From: Erysipelotrichaceae bacterium | GTDB lineage: Bacteria; Bacillota_I; Bacilli_A; RFN20; CAG-826 | Direction: 5' to 3' | Assembly: GCA_015058945.1 (NCBI GenBank) | Contig: SVBF01000014.1 | Coordinates: forward strand, 1-64,000 | DNA length: 64,000 bases | Shown here: positions 24,825 through 34,534 of the stretch, piece after piece | Layout: each line of letters starts with the position of its first letter | Position numbering within the stretch: position 1 is the stretch's first letter | Made by a program: the position numbers and the translations under genes | The notes under the pieces: model-generated | Told to the model about the DNA's origin: nothing | The model's database searches: none | The model's input: only the letters and a program-made list of their open reading frames with translations

Positions 24825-24959
24825 GGACATGGAGAGCGTCTCATAAGAGACAAGTGGTCGAATCGTTCCTCGTTCATTTTGGCGTCGAGTGGCTCCGCGG
24901 TCTAGGCAACGCCTGGCGCTTCTCAGGACTACGCGCCAAATACGAAGGGGCGTTTTTTG
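24825..24959 (+). ncRNA. Candidate structured RNA or attenuator ending in a terminator
   Basis: This stretch has no ORF of its own but several complementary arms: GTCTC-ATAA-GAGAC (24838-24851) and TGGCGC/GCGCCA (24914-24919 with 24933-24938). AACGCC (24908-24913) pairs with GGCGTT (24949-24954), directly followed by TTTTG. AGGC-AAC-GCCT offers a competing hairpin. GAGTGGCTCCGCGG (24887-24900) resembles the T-box core at 11 of 14 positions, but a proper Stem I is not visible. No promoter of good quality was found. Confidence 0.35.
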
Positions 24960-24965
24960 TTCGCC

Positions 24966-24971
24966 TATGTT
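24966..24971 (+). promoter_or_regulatory. Possible -10 box of the small membrane peptide gene
   Basis: TATGTT followed by six bases and ATG 24978, immediately after the upstream terminator. It matches TATAAT at four of six positions. Confidence 0.3.
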
Positions 24972-24977
24972 CTCTTC

Positions 24978-25109
24978 ATGCTCGCCTTGGGCTTTGCCGT
25001 CTTTCTCTTCATGAAGAAGACCAAACGGGGCCTCGTCATCGCGAAACTCGAGGAAAAAGAACCCACGTGGGACGAAATCGACGCAGGTTCCAAACCCATT
25101 GAGGATTAA
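24978..25109 (+). CDS. Small single-helix membrane peptide, unknown
   Basis: A 43-aa ORF: one hydrophobic helix (residues 1-12), then MKKTKRG and a charged tail ending in SKPIED. The frame is open upstream to a TTG at 24957 (50 aa), where AAGGGG lies six bases before, but that TTG is inside the T-run of a terminator. The composition is clearly protein-like. A terminator follows at once. It lies between the amylase and the NRPS operon and is not obviously linked to either. Confidence 0.45.
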   Translation: MLALGFAVFLFMKKTKRGLVIAKLEEKEPTWDEIDAGSKPIED

Positions 25110-25130
25110 CCGACACATCGGCATGTAGCC

Positions 25131-25151
25131 CACGCGTTGCGTGCCTTTTTT
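25131..25151 (+). terminator. Terminator before the NRPS operon
   Basis: CACGC (25131-25135), loop GTT, GCGTG (25139-25143), CC, then six T. It isolates the NRPS operon from upstream transcription. Confidence 0.65.
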
Positions 25152-25165
25152 GGCGCGCGTAAAAT
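25137..25165 (+). promoter_or_regulatory. Possible NRPS operon promoter
   Basis: TTGCGT (25137-25142), 17-nt spacer, TAAAAT (25160-25165). The -35 overlaps the preceding terminator. A roughly 30-nt leader carries AAGGAG before ATG 25202. Confidence 0.4.
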
Positions 25166-25201
25166 ATCGTTACATATCCATTCGCTAAGGAGAGAACGGC
25201 C

Positions 25202-28200
25202 ATGAAAGAACGTTTTGCCCCGATTACGCCCGAAGAGCTTGGCATTTATCTGTCGTGCCAGACTCCGACTCTTGCCTATAACCTTCCTTTACTGATTCCC
25301 CTAGGAAAGAAGGCCGACGGCGCTTTGGTCAAAAAAGCGTTGGAGGAAATCTTGGCCGCGCACCCTGCGTTAAACGTCCGCTTTTCCTTAAACCAAGGCG
25401 ACATCGTGAAGTCGATCGTTCCCACCCCGTTAGCCTATGAGGAAAAGAAAGTCGGCGCCTTCGATAAAGAGGCGTTGGTCCGTCCCTTCGCCTTATTGGA
25501 TTCCCCGTTATACCGCACCGAGCTCATCCATGCGGAGGATGGCGATTATCTCTTCGCCGACTTCCATCACATCATCATGGACGGCTTCTCCCTCACGATG
25601 TTCCTTCGTGAGTTCGCGGACGCCTTAGGAGGCAAAAAACCCGAGGCGGAATCCTTCGATAGCCTCGATGACGCGATGAACAAGAAGGCCAAGCGCGAAG
25701 ACGAGGCTTCCTTCTTTGCGGACAAAGCCTATTTCCAAAACCTTTTCGGCGCGATCGACGTCGACTCTTCCTTAACCCTAGACAAACAAGACCCCGAACC
25801 GAGCTATGCCAAGATTCGCGTCGAACTAAAAGAGCTTAAGGACAAGGACGTCGCCGCCTCGTTATCCAAATATGGTGTCCGTCGTTCCTCGTTCTTCCTC
25901 GGCGCCTTCGCGTTGGCCTTGGGTCAGGCGACCTTCCTTGACGAAGCCTTCTTCCTCACCGTTAATAACGGCCGCGAGGAAAGGGCCAAACGTTCCTATG
26001 GGATGTACGTCAAGACAATCCCGATGTACGTGAATGGCCTAGCGGAGGGCAAGATCTCCGCCTTCCTCAAAGGCGTGGACGAACAACAACGCGATTCCAT
26101 CGCCCATTCGGCCTATTCCTATTCCGATTTGGTCGCGGATTGCTCCGTCTCCTCGGAGATGCTCTTCTCTTATCAAGGCGACTATTACTACCATCTGCCG
26201 TTGCTTGGCAAAGATACCGACGTCGAGGTCATCAAGACCAAAGACGGCAAAGAGAAACTCGCGGTCGAGTTATTCCGTCGCGACGGCGCTTTCTTCGCCG
26301 ACGTGGAATACCGCAGCGACCTCTATGAAGAAGACACGGTCCGTTCCTTCCTTCACCGCCTCGAGCATTTTGCCTTGAACCTCGCGAAGAAAGAGAACCT
26401 CGAGGACATCGACCCCTGCGATGAGGAAGACCGTCGCATCGTCTCTTCCTTCAACGACAAAGATTTATCCGGCTACGACCTCGACCACGATTTCGTCGAC
26501 GATATCCGCGCCCACATCGCCGCTAATCCGGAGAAAGAGGCGGTGATTTGTGGTAACGACCGCATCACCTATGGCGAACTTGGAAAGCTATCCGACGCCC
26601 TCGCGGATTATCTCCTCTCCTTCGGCGTAAAGAAGGACGAGGTGGTTTCAATCCTCATCGGCCGTTCCGTCTACATGGCCATCGCCCCCTTAGGCGTGCT
26701 TAAGTCCGGCGCGGCCTATCAGCCCCTCGACCCGAATTATCCCGACGAGCGCCTCGCCTTCATGATGGAGGACGCCTCGGCGAAACTTCTCATCTGCGAA
26801 CGCGGCTTGGAGGCGCGCGTCCCTTCTTACCATGGGCCGATCCTCTTCACGGACGAGATTCCGGGGCTGCCGCATCTCGGATTAGAGCAGCCCAAACCGG
26901 ACGGTCATGACCTTTACATCATGCTTTATACCTCCGGCTCCACCGGCAAGCCCAAAGGCGTCCAGCTCGAGCGTCATAACATCTCCGCTTTCGTGCAATG
27001 GCAAAGGAAATTCTACGAAATCGACGCAGATTCCCGCTTCTTTGCCTATGCATCCTTCGGCTTCGACGCGAACATGTTCGACCTTTATGGCGCGTTGACC
27101 AACGGCTTGCCTCTCTACGTCATCGACGAAGAGATGCGCCTCGATTTGAAACGCCTCAACGAATATTACGAGAAAAACGGGTTGACCCATGGCCTCATGA
27201 CCACGCAGGTCGGTCGTCAGTTCGTGGAAGATTACGAGAACCATAGCCTCCGTTACCTCACCGTCGGCGGCGAGAAACTCGTCCCCGTGGCCCCGCCGAA
27301 GAACTATCGTCTCATCAACGGCTATGGCCCGACCGAATGCACGATCGTCATCACCTGCTTCAGGGTGGAGAAGGACTATTACCGCGTCCCCATCGGACAA
27401 GGCTTCCCCATCAACCACCTCTATGTCCTCGACAAGAAGATGCGCCCTCTTCCCTATGGGGTGCCTGGCTTTCTCTATTGCGCGGGCCCTCAGGTCGCCC
27501 GTGGCTATCTCAACCGTCCCGAGGAGAACAAAAAGGCGTTTTTGGAGAACCCCTTCGAAGGCGGTCTCTTCCAAAAGATGTATTTCACCGGCGACGTGGT
27601 CCGCTTCCTCAAAGACGGCACGGTCGACTTCATCGGCCGTAAGGACGGCCAGGTCAAGATCCGTGGCTTCCGCATCGAGATGAGCGAAGTCGAACGCGTC
27701 ATTCGCGACTTTCCGTCAGTGAAAGACGCGACCGTGAACGCCTACCCTGCCTCTAGCGGCGGTTCGTTCCTCGTCGGTTACGTCGTCGCGGACGAGAAAC
27801 TCGACCTCGACGCGATCAAGGCCTTCATCGGCGAACGCAAACCCTATTACATGATCCCCGAGGTCATGATGCAGATCGACAAGATCCCCCTCAACCAAAA
27901 CAGCAAAGTCAATAAGCGCGCCCTCCCTCTTCCTAAACGCGACGAGAAGGAAGTGGTGCCTCCCGCGAACGAGACGGAGGCCAACTTGCTCAAGGTGGCC
28001 CAGAAAGTCCTCGGCTATGATGACGTCAGCGTCACCCTCGACCTCTTCGAAGCCGGACTCACCTCCATCTCCTCCATCAAGTTCATGACCCTCGCCTCCG
28101 AGGTGCTCGGCATCGACCTATCGACCTCGACCTTGAAGGAGAACGCCACGATCCGTGCCCTTGTCGCTATGTCCGGCGAGAAGGAAGAGGCGGTGGACGA

Positions 28201-31200
28201 AGACCGCTCCGACTATCCGTTAACGATGACCCAGAAGGGCATCTACGTCGAATGCGTGAGTCATCCTTCCTCCACGGTCTATAACATCCCCTTGCTCTAT
28301 CGCCTCGACCCCAAAGTCGATCTTGGCCGCTTAGTCGAAGCGGTGAAAGAGGCCATCGACGCGCATCCCTATCTCAAGGGCCATTTGATGATCGATGGTA
28401 GCGGCGACCCGCGCATGGTGCCTTGCCGTGAGGACAAGGCGAACGTCGAAGTGGTGGACCTCGCCTTGCCCGAGCCCTTCACCTTAAGGCCCTACGATTT
28501 GATGAAGGGGCCCTTCTATCAAGCCCGTATTTATCGCGCGAAGGACGCGAATTATCTCTTCCTCGACACCCACCACCTCGCAAGCGACGGCACCTCCCTC
28601 GCCGCGATGCTCGAGGACATCGAGGCTGCTTACCAAGGCCAGCCGATCCCCGCGGAAAAGCGCGACGGTTTTGCCGTGGCTTTGCTCGAGGAGAAAGAAG
28701 CGACTAAGGAAGCCAAAGAAAAGCAGAAGGCCTATTACGCCTCCTTCCTCGATGGCGTCGACTGCGTCTCCTTGCCGCGCAAGGAATACGATTTGCCTAA
28801 GGAGGAAAAGCCCCTTGAGGCGGACCATGACCTCCGCGTCGACAAAGCCAAAGTCCATGCCTTCCTTAAGGCAAACGGGTTGAACCTCAACGGCTTCTTC
28901 ACCTCGGTCTTCGCGATGGCCTTGGCCAAATGGGACGGCAACGAGGACGCCTTGTTCACCTCCATTTATTCCGGACGTGACTCGTCCTTCACCGCCCGCA
29001 CGATGACCATGATGGTCAAGACGTTGCCGGTCTATGCGAAGATCGATCCGAAGGCGAAGGCGGTCGATTACGTCCGCGCGCTTTCGGAGCAGCTATACAA
29101 GAGCCAGTCCAACACCCTATATTCCTTCGCCGAGATCAGCCGTGACTTCGGCGTGAAAAGCGACGTCATGTTCGCCTATCAGGGCGACGGCTTCTTGCCC
29201 GACCATATCGGCGGCTACCCCGCGACGCTCATCCACCTTAATGGGGATGAAGTGAAGGCCCCCTTCTCCGTCGATTGCCTCGAAGGGGAAAAGGCGTTCC
29301 GTTTGCATTTCGAATACCCGTCCAACCTCTACCGCGAGGAGACGATGGTCTATTTCACCCGCCTCTTCGACAAAATCGCGATGGGATTGATCGATAACCG
29401 CGCCTTAGGCGAAATCGAGCTCATCGATGGTCTGACCGCGAAGGAGATGGACGTCTTTAACCAAACCGACCACCCGTTGTCCAAAGGCACCTATCTCGAC
29501 CTCTTTGAGGAAGAAGTCCGTAAGCATCCGGATAAACCGGCCATCGTCGGCATCGACGAGACGCTTTCCTATCGCGAGATGGATCGCCGTATGAACCAAG
29601 TCGCGAACGCCTTGGCCAAACTCGGCTTAGGCAAAGACGACAAAGTGGTCGTCATGGTCCCGCGCATCGCCAATGCCTACGTCGCTAGGGAAGGCGTGAT
29701 GCGTTCCGGTGCCTGCTTCGTCCCGGTCGACCCCGCCTATCCCGATGAGCGCGTCCTCTATATCAGTGAGGATTCTGAGGCGAAGGCGATCTTGTGCACC
29801 AAAGAGATCTATGAGCAGCGCAAGGCAACCTTCGGTGAGAAGCGCTTCCTCCTATTGGAAGACATCCTCGCGCAGGAAAGCGACGCGCCGTTTAAGGCGA
29901 AGATCGATGGCGACGCCTTGGCCTATTGCATCTACACCTCCGGCTCCACCGGCAAGCCCAAGGGCGTCATGATCGAGCACCATAGCTTGCTCAACCTCGT
30001 CTACAAATCCCCCAAGAACTACATCGCCGAGGAATACGCGGACATCTGCTCCGTGACGGCGTCTTTGGCCTCGCTTAGCTTCGACCTTTCCATTCAGGAG
30101 GAGTTCGTCCCGTTCGCCAACGGCATGACCACCATGGTCGCGAGCGAGGATGAGATCCTCAACCCCGTCATGCTCGCCAAGCGCATGAAGCAAAACAAGG
30201 TCGACATCATCACCACGACCCCCTCCTACGTGAATAACGTCCTCGACATTGAGGAAGTTATGGACGCCTTCCGCGATCTGAAGGTGCTCGACCTCGGCGC
30301 CGAAGCCTTACCCGCCTCGATGATCCAGAAGATGCGCGAGAAGGGCATGAATTGCTTCATCCAAAACGGCTATGGTCCCACGGAGGCGACCGTCTCCTGC
30401 ACCATGGACCGCGTCACGAGCGACCGCATCACCATCGGCTTTCCCGACGCGAACTTCAAGACCTACATCATCGACGCGGAACGTCATCGCCTGCCCTTTG
30501 GGGCGATCGGCGAGCTCCTCATCGGCGGCGAAGGCGTCGCCAGGGGCTACATCCACCGCGACGATTTGAACAAGGACAAGTTCATCGACTTCGAGGGTGT
30601 CTATTCGTATCGCTCTGGCGACCTCGCCCGCATCAATTACGACGGGCGCATCGAGTTCTTCGGCCGTAAGGACAACCAGGTCAAACTGCGCGGCTTACGC
30701 GTCGAACTCGACGAAATCGAGAACAATTTGCAGTCTTTTCCGGGCATTTCCCGCGCGGTCGTGGTTGTGAAGGAAACCAAGGAAGAAGGTCAGTTCTTGG
30801 TGGGTTACTACCTCTCCAAAGAGGAATTCCCCGCCTCCGCGATCAAGGAGCATCTGGCCAAGACTTTGACCCCATATATGATCCCGAAGGTGCTCATGCA
30901 TCTCGATTCCATCCCCATGACCAATAACGGCAAGGTCAACAAGAAGGCCTTGCCTGACCCCGTCCTCACCTCAAAGGAAGGGAAGAAGAAAGTCCGCCTG
31001 CCCCGTAACGAGACACAGCAGATCATCTTCGACATCTTCCGTCACGTCCTCGGCGTCGAGGAGCTTTCCATCGACGACGACTTCTTTGACCTCGGCGGCA
31101 CTTCCCTTAGCGCCTCCAAGGTCACGATGCTCGCGATGGGCAAAGGACTCAACATCTCTTATTCGGACGTCTTCGATAACCCGACCGTCATCGACTTGGC

Positions 31201-32425
31201 TTCTTTGGCTTTGAACCAAAGCCGTCCCGCCGAAGCGAAGGTCGAAATCGAGGAGACTTCCCCCAAGGGACTGGAACATAACGTTGTCTCGGAAGTCGAC
31301 GGCATCACCGAAGGCCTAACGACCTTTCATTCCATCTTGCTCACCGGCGCGACCGGCTTCCTTGGCACGCATATTCTCCACGAACTCTTGGAGCATAGCG
31401 AGGCCAAGGTCATCGCCTTGGTCCGCGGCGGCAAGGGCATCAGTGGGGCCGAGCGTCTTCGTGGCTTGCTCGAATACTATTTCGATAACCCCTACGAGGA
31501 GGAGATGGGTCAGCGCGTGCGCGTCATCGAATCCGACGTCACGAGCCCTAGCCTCGTCGAGGAACTCAAGGACGAGGACTTTGACCTCATCGTCAACTGC
31601 GCCGCGGTGGTGAAGCATTTCTCCAATAGCGACGCGATCGAGAAGGTGAATCTCGGCGGGGTGAAGAACCTCATCGAAGTCGCCTTGAAGCACGGTTCCC
31701 GCCTGGTTCAGGTCTCCACCCTTTCCGTCGCCGGCGAAAACGTCGACGGCAAGTTCCCCGCGGAGAAGCGCATCCACGAGAACGAGATTTATTTCGGGCA
31801 AGACGTGTCCAACAAATACATCAATTCCAAGATCAAGGCCGAGGAGGCGTTAATCGAAGCGGTCAACGAGCGTGGCTTAGACGGCAAAATCGTCCGCGTC
31901 GGCAACCTCATGGGCCGCGCGAGGGATGGCGAATTCCAGGTCAACTCCTCCACGAACAACTTCATGGCCACGATCCGCGCCTACAAGATGCTCGGCGTCT
32001 TCCCCGTCTCGGCGGCGGATGGCACGATCGACTTCTCGCCGATCGACGAGGTCGCGAAGACCATCTTGATCCTCGCCCGCACCTCGAAGAAGTACACCAT
32101 CTTCCACAGCGCGAACTCCCACGAGGTCGAACTCGGCGACGTCATCGCCGCGATGAACGGCTACGGCTATGCCATCGAGATGGTCGACGACGACACCTTC
32201 ATGAAGCGTCTAAACGCCTATATGGAGGACGAGAGCAAGCAGATGGACGTCTCCTGCCTCATCTCCTATAACTCCTCCGACGCGGTGAAGCGCGAATACA
32301 TCCTCTCGGACAACACCTTCACGATCAAGGCCCTCTATCGCCTCGGCTACAAGTGGCCGATCACCGACGAGAAATACCTCGACCGTTCGATCTTGTCCCT
32401 CTCGACCCTTGGCTTCTTTGAGTGA
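25202..32425 (+). CDS. Dimodular non-ribosomal peptide synthetase with terminal reductase (C-A-T-C-A-T-R)
   Basis: A 2407-aa synthetase. C1: HHIIMDG at 122-128, intact. A1: YTSGSTGKPKG near 576-586, INGYGPTE motif. T1: GLTSIS with phosphopantetheine Ser955. C2: HHLASDG at 1124-1130, intact. A2: YTSGSTGKPKG near 1578, NGYGPTE. T2: GGTSL with Ser1968. R: NAD(P)-binding GATGFLG at 2049-2055, and catalytic Tyr2206/Lys2210 in YINSK. The starter C domain suggests N-acylation of the first residue. Reductive release gives a dipeptide aldehyde, which can cyclise to a pyrazinone. By hand alignment the pocket residues read about DAFLLVGIV (A1) and DLQTDGGVS (A2): both keep Asp235, and A1 looks hydrophobic. 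No phosphopantetheinyl transferase is in the window. Confidence 0.95.
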   Translation: MKERFAPITPEELGIYLSCQTPTLAYNLPLLIPLGKKADGALVKKALEEILAAHPALNVRFSLNQGDIVKSIVPTPLAYEEKKVGAFDKEALVRPFALLDSPLYRTELIHAEDGDYLFADFHHIIMDGFSLTMFLREFADALGGKKPEAESFDSLDDAMNKKAKREDEASFFADKAYFQNLFGAIDVDSSLTLDKQDPEPSYAKIRVELKELKDKDVAASLSKYGVRRSSFFLGAFALALGQATFLDEAFFLTVNNGREERAKRSYGMYVKTIPMYVNGLAEGKISAFLKGVDEQQRDSIAHSAYSYSDLVADCSVSSEMLFSYQGDYYYHLPLLGKDTDVEVIKTKDGKEKLAVELFRRDGAFFADVEYRSDLYEEDTVRSFLHRLEHFALNLAKKENLEDIDPCDEEDRRIVSSFNDKDLSGYDLDHDFVDDIRAHIAANPEKEAVICGNDRITYGELGKLSDALADYLLSFGVKKDEVVSILIGRSVYMAIAPLGVLKSGAAYQPLDPNYPDERLAFMMEDASAKLLICERGLEARVPSYHGPILFTDEIPGLPHLGLEQPKPDGHDLYIMLYTSGSTGKPKGVQLERHNISAFVQWQRKFYEIDADSRFFAYASFGFDANMFDLYGALTNGLPLYVIDEEMRLDLKRLNEYYEKNGLTHGLMTTQVGRQFVEDYENHSLRYLTVGGEKLVPVAPPKNYRLINGYGPTECTIVITCFRVEKDYYRVPIGQGFPINHLYVLDKKMRPLPYGVPGFLYCAGPQVARGYLNRPEENKKAFLENPFEGGLFQKMYFTGDVVRFLKDGTVDFIGRKDGQVKIRGFRIEMSEVERVIRDFPSVKDATVNAYPASSGGSFLVGYVVADEKLDLDAIKAFIGERKPYYMIPEVMMQIDKIPLNQNSKVNKRALPLPKRDEKEVVPPANETEANLLKVAQKVLGYDDVSVTLDLFEAGLTSISSIKFMTLASEVLGIDLSTSTLKENATIRALVAMSGEKEEAVDEDRSDYPLTMTQKGIYVECVSHPSSTVYNIPLLYRLDPKVDLGRLVEAVKEAIDAHPYLKGHLMIDGSGDPRMVPCREDKANVEVVDLALPEPFTLRPYDLMKGPFYQARIYRAKDANYLFLDTHHLASDGTSLAAMLEDIEAAYQGQPIPAEKRDGFAVALLEEKEATKEAKEKQKAYYASFLDGVDCVSLPRKEYDLPKEEKPLEADHDLRVDKAKVHAFLKANGLNLNGFFTSVFAMALAKWDGNEDALFTSIYSGRDSSFTARTMTMMVKTLPVYAKIDPKAKAVDYVRALSEQLYKSQSNTLYSFAEISRDFGVKSDVMFAYQGDGFLPDHIGGYPATLIHLNGDEVKAPFSVDCLEGEKAFRLHFEYPSNLYREETMVYFTRLFDKIAMGLIDNRALGEIELIDGLTAKEMDVFNQTDHPLSKGTYLDLFEEEVRKHPDKPAIVGIDETLSYREMDRRMNQVANALAKLGLGKDDKVVVMVPRIANAYVAREGVMRSGACFVPVDPAYPDERVLYISEDSEAKAILCTKEIYEQRKATFGEKRFLLLEDILAQESDAPFKAKIDGDALAYCIYTSGSTGKPKGVMIEHHSLLNLVYKSPKNYIAEEYADICSVTASLASLSFDLSIQEEFVPFANGMTTMVASEDEILNPVMLAKRMKQNKVDIITTTPSYVNNVLDIEEVMDAFRDLKVLDLGAEALPASMIQKMREKGMNCFIQNGYGPTEATVSCTMDRVTSDRITIGFPDANFKTYIIDAERHRLPFGAIGELLIGGEGVARGYIHRDDLNKDKFIDFEGVYSYRSGDLARINYDGRIEFFGRKDNQVKLRGLRVELDEIENNLQSFPGISRAVVVVKETKEEGQFLVGYYLSKEEFPASAIKEHLAKTLTPYMIPKVLMHLDSIPMTNNGKVNKKALPDPVLTSKEGKKKVRLPRNETQQIIFDIFRHVLGVEELSIDDDFFDLGGTSLSASKVTMLAMGKGLNISYSDVFDNPTVIDLASLALNQSRPAEAKVEIEETSPKGLEHNVVSEVDGITEGLTTFHSILLTGATGFLGTHILHELLEHSEAKVIALVRGGKGISGAERLRGLLEYYFDNPYEEEMGQRVRVIESDVTSPSLVEELKDEDFDLIVNCAAVVKHFSNSDAIEKVNLGGVKNLIEVALKHGSRLVQVSTLSVAGENVDGKFPAEKRIHENEIYFGQDVSNKYINSKIKAEEALIEAVNERGLDGKIVRVGNLMGRARDGEFQVNSSTNNFMATIRAYKMLGVFPVSAADGTIDFSPIDEVAKTILILARTSKKYTIFHSANSHEVELGDVIAAMNGYGYAIEMVDDDTFMKRLNAYMEDESKQMDVSCLISYNSSDAVKREYILSDNTFTIKALYRLGYKWPITDEKYLDRSILSLSTLGFFE

Positions 32426-32433
32426 GGTGAACC

Positions 32434-34236
32434 ATGAAAATCACGTATACCCGTAACGACAGAATCATCCGTCGCAAGTTCTACCAATACCTCATCCCGA
32501 CGGTGTTGATGGTTTTGGCGATGCAATTCGGTTCGCTCGCCGACTCGATCGTGGTCGGTCAGTTCTTGGGCGACCAAGCCCTCACCGCCTCCTCCCTCGC
32601 CTTGCCCGTCGTCTTCTTGGTCCAAATCCCCGCGATGATGATCGGGGGCGGTTCGGCGATCGTCGGGGCGAACTTACTCGGCAAACGCCTCGTCGACGAC
32701 GCCTCGAAGGTCTTCAAGTTATCGCTCTTCCTCGCCTTTACGATGAGTTTGGTGTTCGTGCCGCTTGGCATCTTCCTCTCCGAGCCCGTCGCGCGACTCT
32801 TCGCCGGCAATTTCCCCGACCTCATCCCGATGGTCTACCAATACATGCTCATCTACGCCTGCCAATCGCCAATCATCGCGGTGGGCATCGTGGTGGCGTA
32901 TTTCCTCCCTTCAGACAATAGCCCGAACCTCGGCGCCGCCTTCTTTGTCATTGGCAACGTCGTTCATTTGGCCTTCGAGATCATGCTCTGCCTCATCCTC
33001 GACCCGAGCGTCGCGATGTATGGCGCAGCCGCGAGCACGGGCATCGGCATGATCGCCGGCATGGTCGTCTTGATTCCCTATGCGCGTTCGAAGCGTCGCA
33101 TGGTCAATTTCAAGACGCCGCTACAGGGTGGGTTCCACTTCACGAAGGATTTGCTCCGTGCCGGGAGCGCGACGGGGGCGCAGACTGCGTTGCTGGCTTT
33201 ATTCACCGTGGTCTTGAACCTTGCCGCGACGGCTTATCTCACCGAGGCCGAGCTGCCGGTATATGCGATGCTGACGAATTTCTCGTTCGTGATCGATCTC
33301 TTCCTCCTGGGCATCTTGCAGATCATGCCTTCCGTCGTCTCCTCGCTTTATGGCGAGAAGGACTATTTCGGCGTGAAGTCGATCTGCCGTCGCGTGTTCA
33401 CTTTGGCGATGATCGTGACCGCCTTGCTGACGGCCATATCGATCATCTATCCCCAACTCTTCTTCTTCATCTTTGGCGTGAACCTCGATAGCGCGAAAGG
33501 CGGGGCGAACGATCCGTTGCTCGTCATTCGCACCTATTGTGTCAGTTTCCTCTTCTACGCGGTCAACAAATATTTTGTCTTCTATTACCCCTCCATCATG
33601 GTCAATGCGCCGGCGGTTGTCTCCAACGTCGTCCGCATCGGCCTAGCGGGACCTTTATCCGCCTACTTGCTCATGATGAGCCTTGGCGTCATCGGCTATG
33701 CCTACTCCGCCATCATCATGGAGGTCGTCGCGATTGTCGGTGCGTTCCTTGCGGTCTTCATCGGCAAAAAGACCAAGAAACTATCCGGTAACGGAATCCT
33801 GTTGCTGCCGAAAGAAGAGAAAGTCGCCGGTTACTTGGATATCTCCATCCCCGCCGAGAAGGCGGAAATCTCAAAAGTGGTGGAGGAATTGCAGGATTAT
33901 GCGGAGAAAAACTCTGGCGACAAGAAGGCCGCGGCCATGCTCGCTTTGGCCACGGAGGAAGTCCTCGACAACACGATAGCCTATGGTTACCGTCATAAGA
34001 TCGGGGCGCGTTACATCGACATCAACCTCACCACCAAGGAGGATGCCTTGCTCGTCCACATCCGCGACGACGGGCTCAACTTCGATCCGACCTCATTTGT
34101 GGCAAGCGACGACGAGGAGATGCGCTTCCACGGCATCGAGGTCGTGCGCAAGGTCGCGAGCGAATTCCGCTACTTGCGCGTTCTGAACATGAACAACACA
34201 ATTATGGAGATCACTACTTCAAAACGAGGAGCATAG
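32434..34236 (+). CDS. MATE-family exporter fused to an RsbW-like ATPase domain
   Basis: A 600-aa protein eight bases behind the NRPS, led by GAGGTG. Residues 1-445 are a twelve-helix MATE transporter (LADSIVVGQFLGDQALTA near the start, GGGSAIVGANLLG), a family that exports small molecules against Na+ or H+. Residues 460-600 are a GHKL/HATPase domain of the anti-sigma kinase type: N-box EEVLDNTIAYGY with the Mg-binding Asn near 512, and G1 box IRDDGLNFDP near 541-550. The fusion would place a Ser/Thr protein kinase or anti-sigma-like switch on the cytoplasmic face of the exporter. The STAS and phosphatase genes that follow are its natural partners. Confidence 0.92.
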   Translation: MKITYTRNDRIIRRKFYQYLIPTVLMVLAMQFGSLADSIVVGQFLGDQALTASSLALPVVFLVQIPAMMIGGGSAIVGANLLGKRLVDDASKVFKLSLFLAFTMSLVFVPLGIFLSEPVARLFAGNFPDLIPMVYQYMLIYACQSPIIAVGIVVAYFLPSDNSPNLGAAFFVIGNVVHLAFEIMLCLILDPSVAMYGAAASTGIGMIAGMVVLIPYARSKRRMVNFKTPLQGGFHFTKDLLRAGSATGAQTALLALFTVVLNLAATAYLTEAELPVYAMLTNFSFVIDLFLLGILQIMPSVVSSLYGEKDYFGVKSICRRVFTLAMIVTALLTAISIIYPQLFFFIFGVNLDSAKGGANDPLLVIRTYCVSFLFYAVNKYFVFYYPSIMVNAPAVVSNVVRIGLAGPLSAYLLMMSLGVIGYAYSAIIMEVVAIVGAFLAVFIGKKTKKLSGNGILLLPKEEKVAGYLDISIPAEKAEISKVVEELQDYAEKNSGDKKAAAMLALATEEVLDNTIAYGYRHKIGARYIDINLTTKEDALLVHIRDDGLNFDPTSFVASDDEEMRFHGIEVVRKVASEFRYLRVLNMNNTIMEITTSKRGA

Positions 34237-34240
34237 ACAT

Positions 34241-34534
34241 ATGGAAATCGTCAAAAACAAAGAAGGCGCGACCCTCTTGGTCGCCTTGAAGGGAAGGCTC
34301 GACACCAACACCTCCCCGGAACTCGAGGCCTCTTTGGAGAAAGAGGAGGGCTTCACCGATGTCCGCTTCGACTTCGGTCAGCTCGAATACCTTTCCTCCT
34401 CCGGCCTCCGTTTGCTCTTCTCCTGCCGTAAGAAACTCGGTGGCGCCGAACACGTCATCGTCGAAAACGCGAATGAGGTAGTGCGAGAGATCTTCCGCGT
34501 CACGGGATTCGATCGCCAGATCACCCTGAAATGA
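34241..34534 (+). CDS. STAS-domain protein (RsbV/SpoIIAA-like antagonist)
   Basis: A 97-aa single STAS domain. The conserved loop LEYLSSSGLRLL (Ser52-54) carries the Ser normally phosphorylated by an RsbW-type kinase and dephosphorylated by an RsbU-type phosphatase. GAGGAG precedes ATG. It lies four bases after the MATE-ATPase fusion, and its stop overlaps the next start (ATGA). In partner switching the unphosphorylated form binds the kinase domain, here the one attached to the transporter. Confidence 0.92.
   Translation: MEIVKNKEGATLLVALKGRLDTNTSPELEASLEKEEGFTDVRFDFGQLEYLSSSGLRLLFSCRKKLGGAEHVIVENANEVVREIFRVTGFDRQITLK

Noticed and set aside
24887-24900. T-box riboswitch as a firm call
   Set aside because: Only the core resembles the motif. 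There is no specifier stem, and the invariant A after TGGN is replaced.
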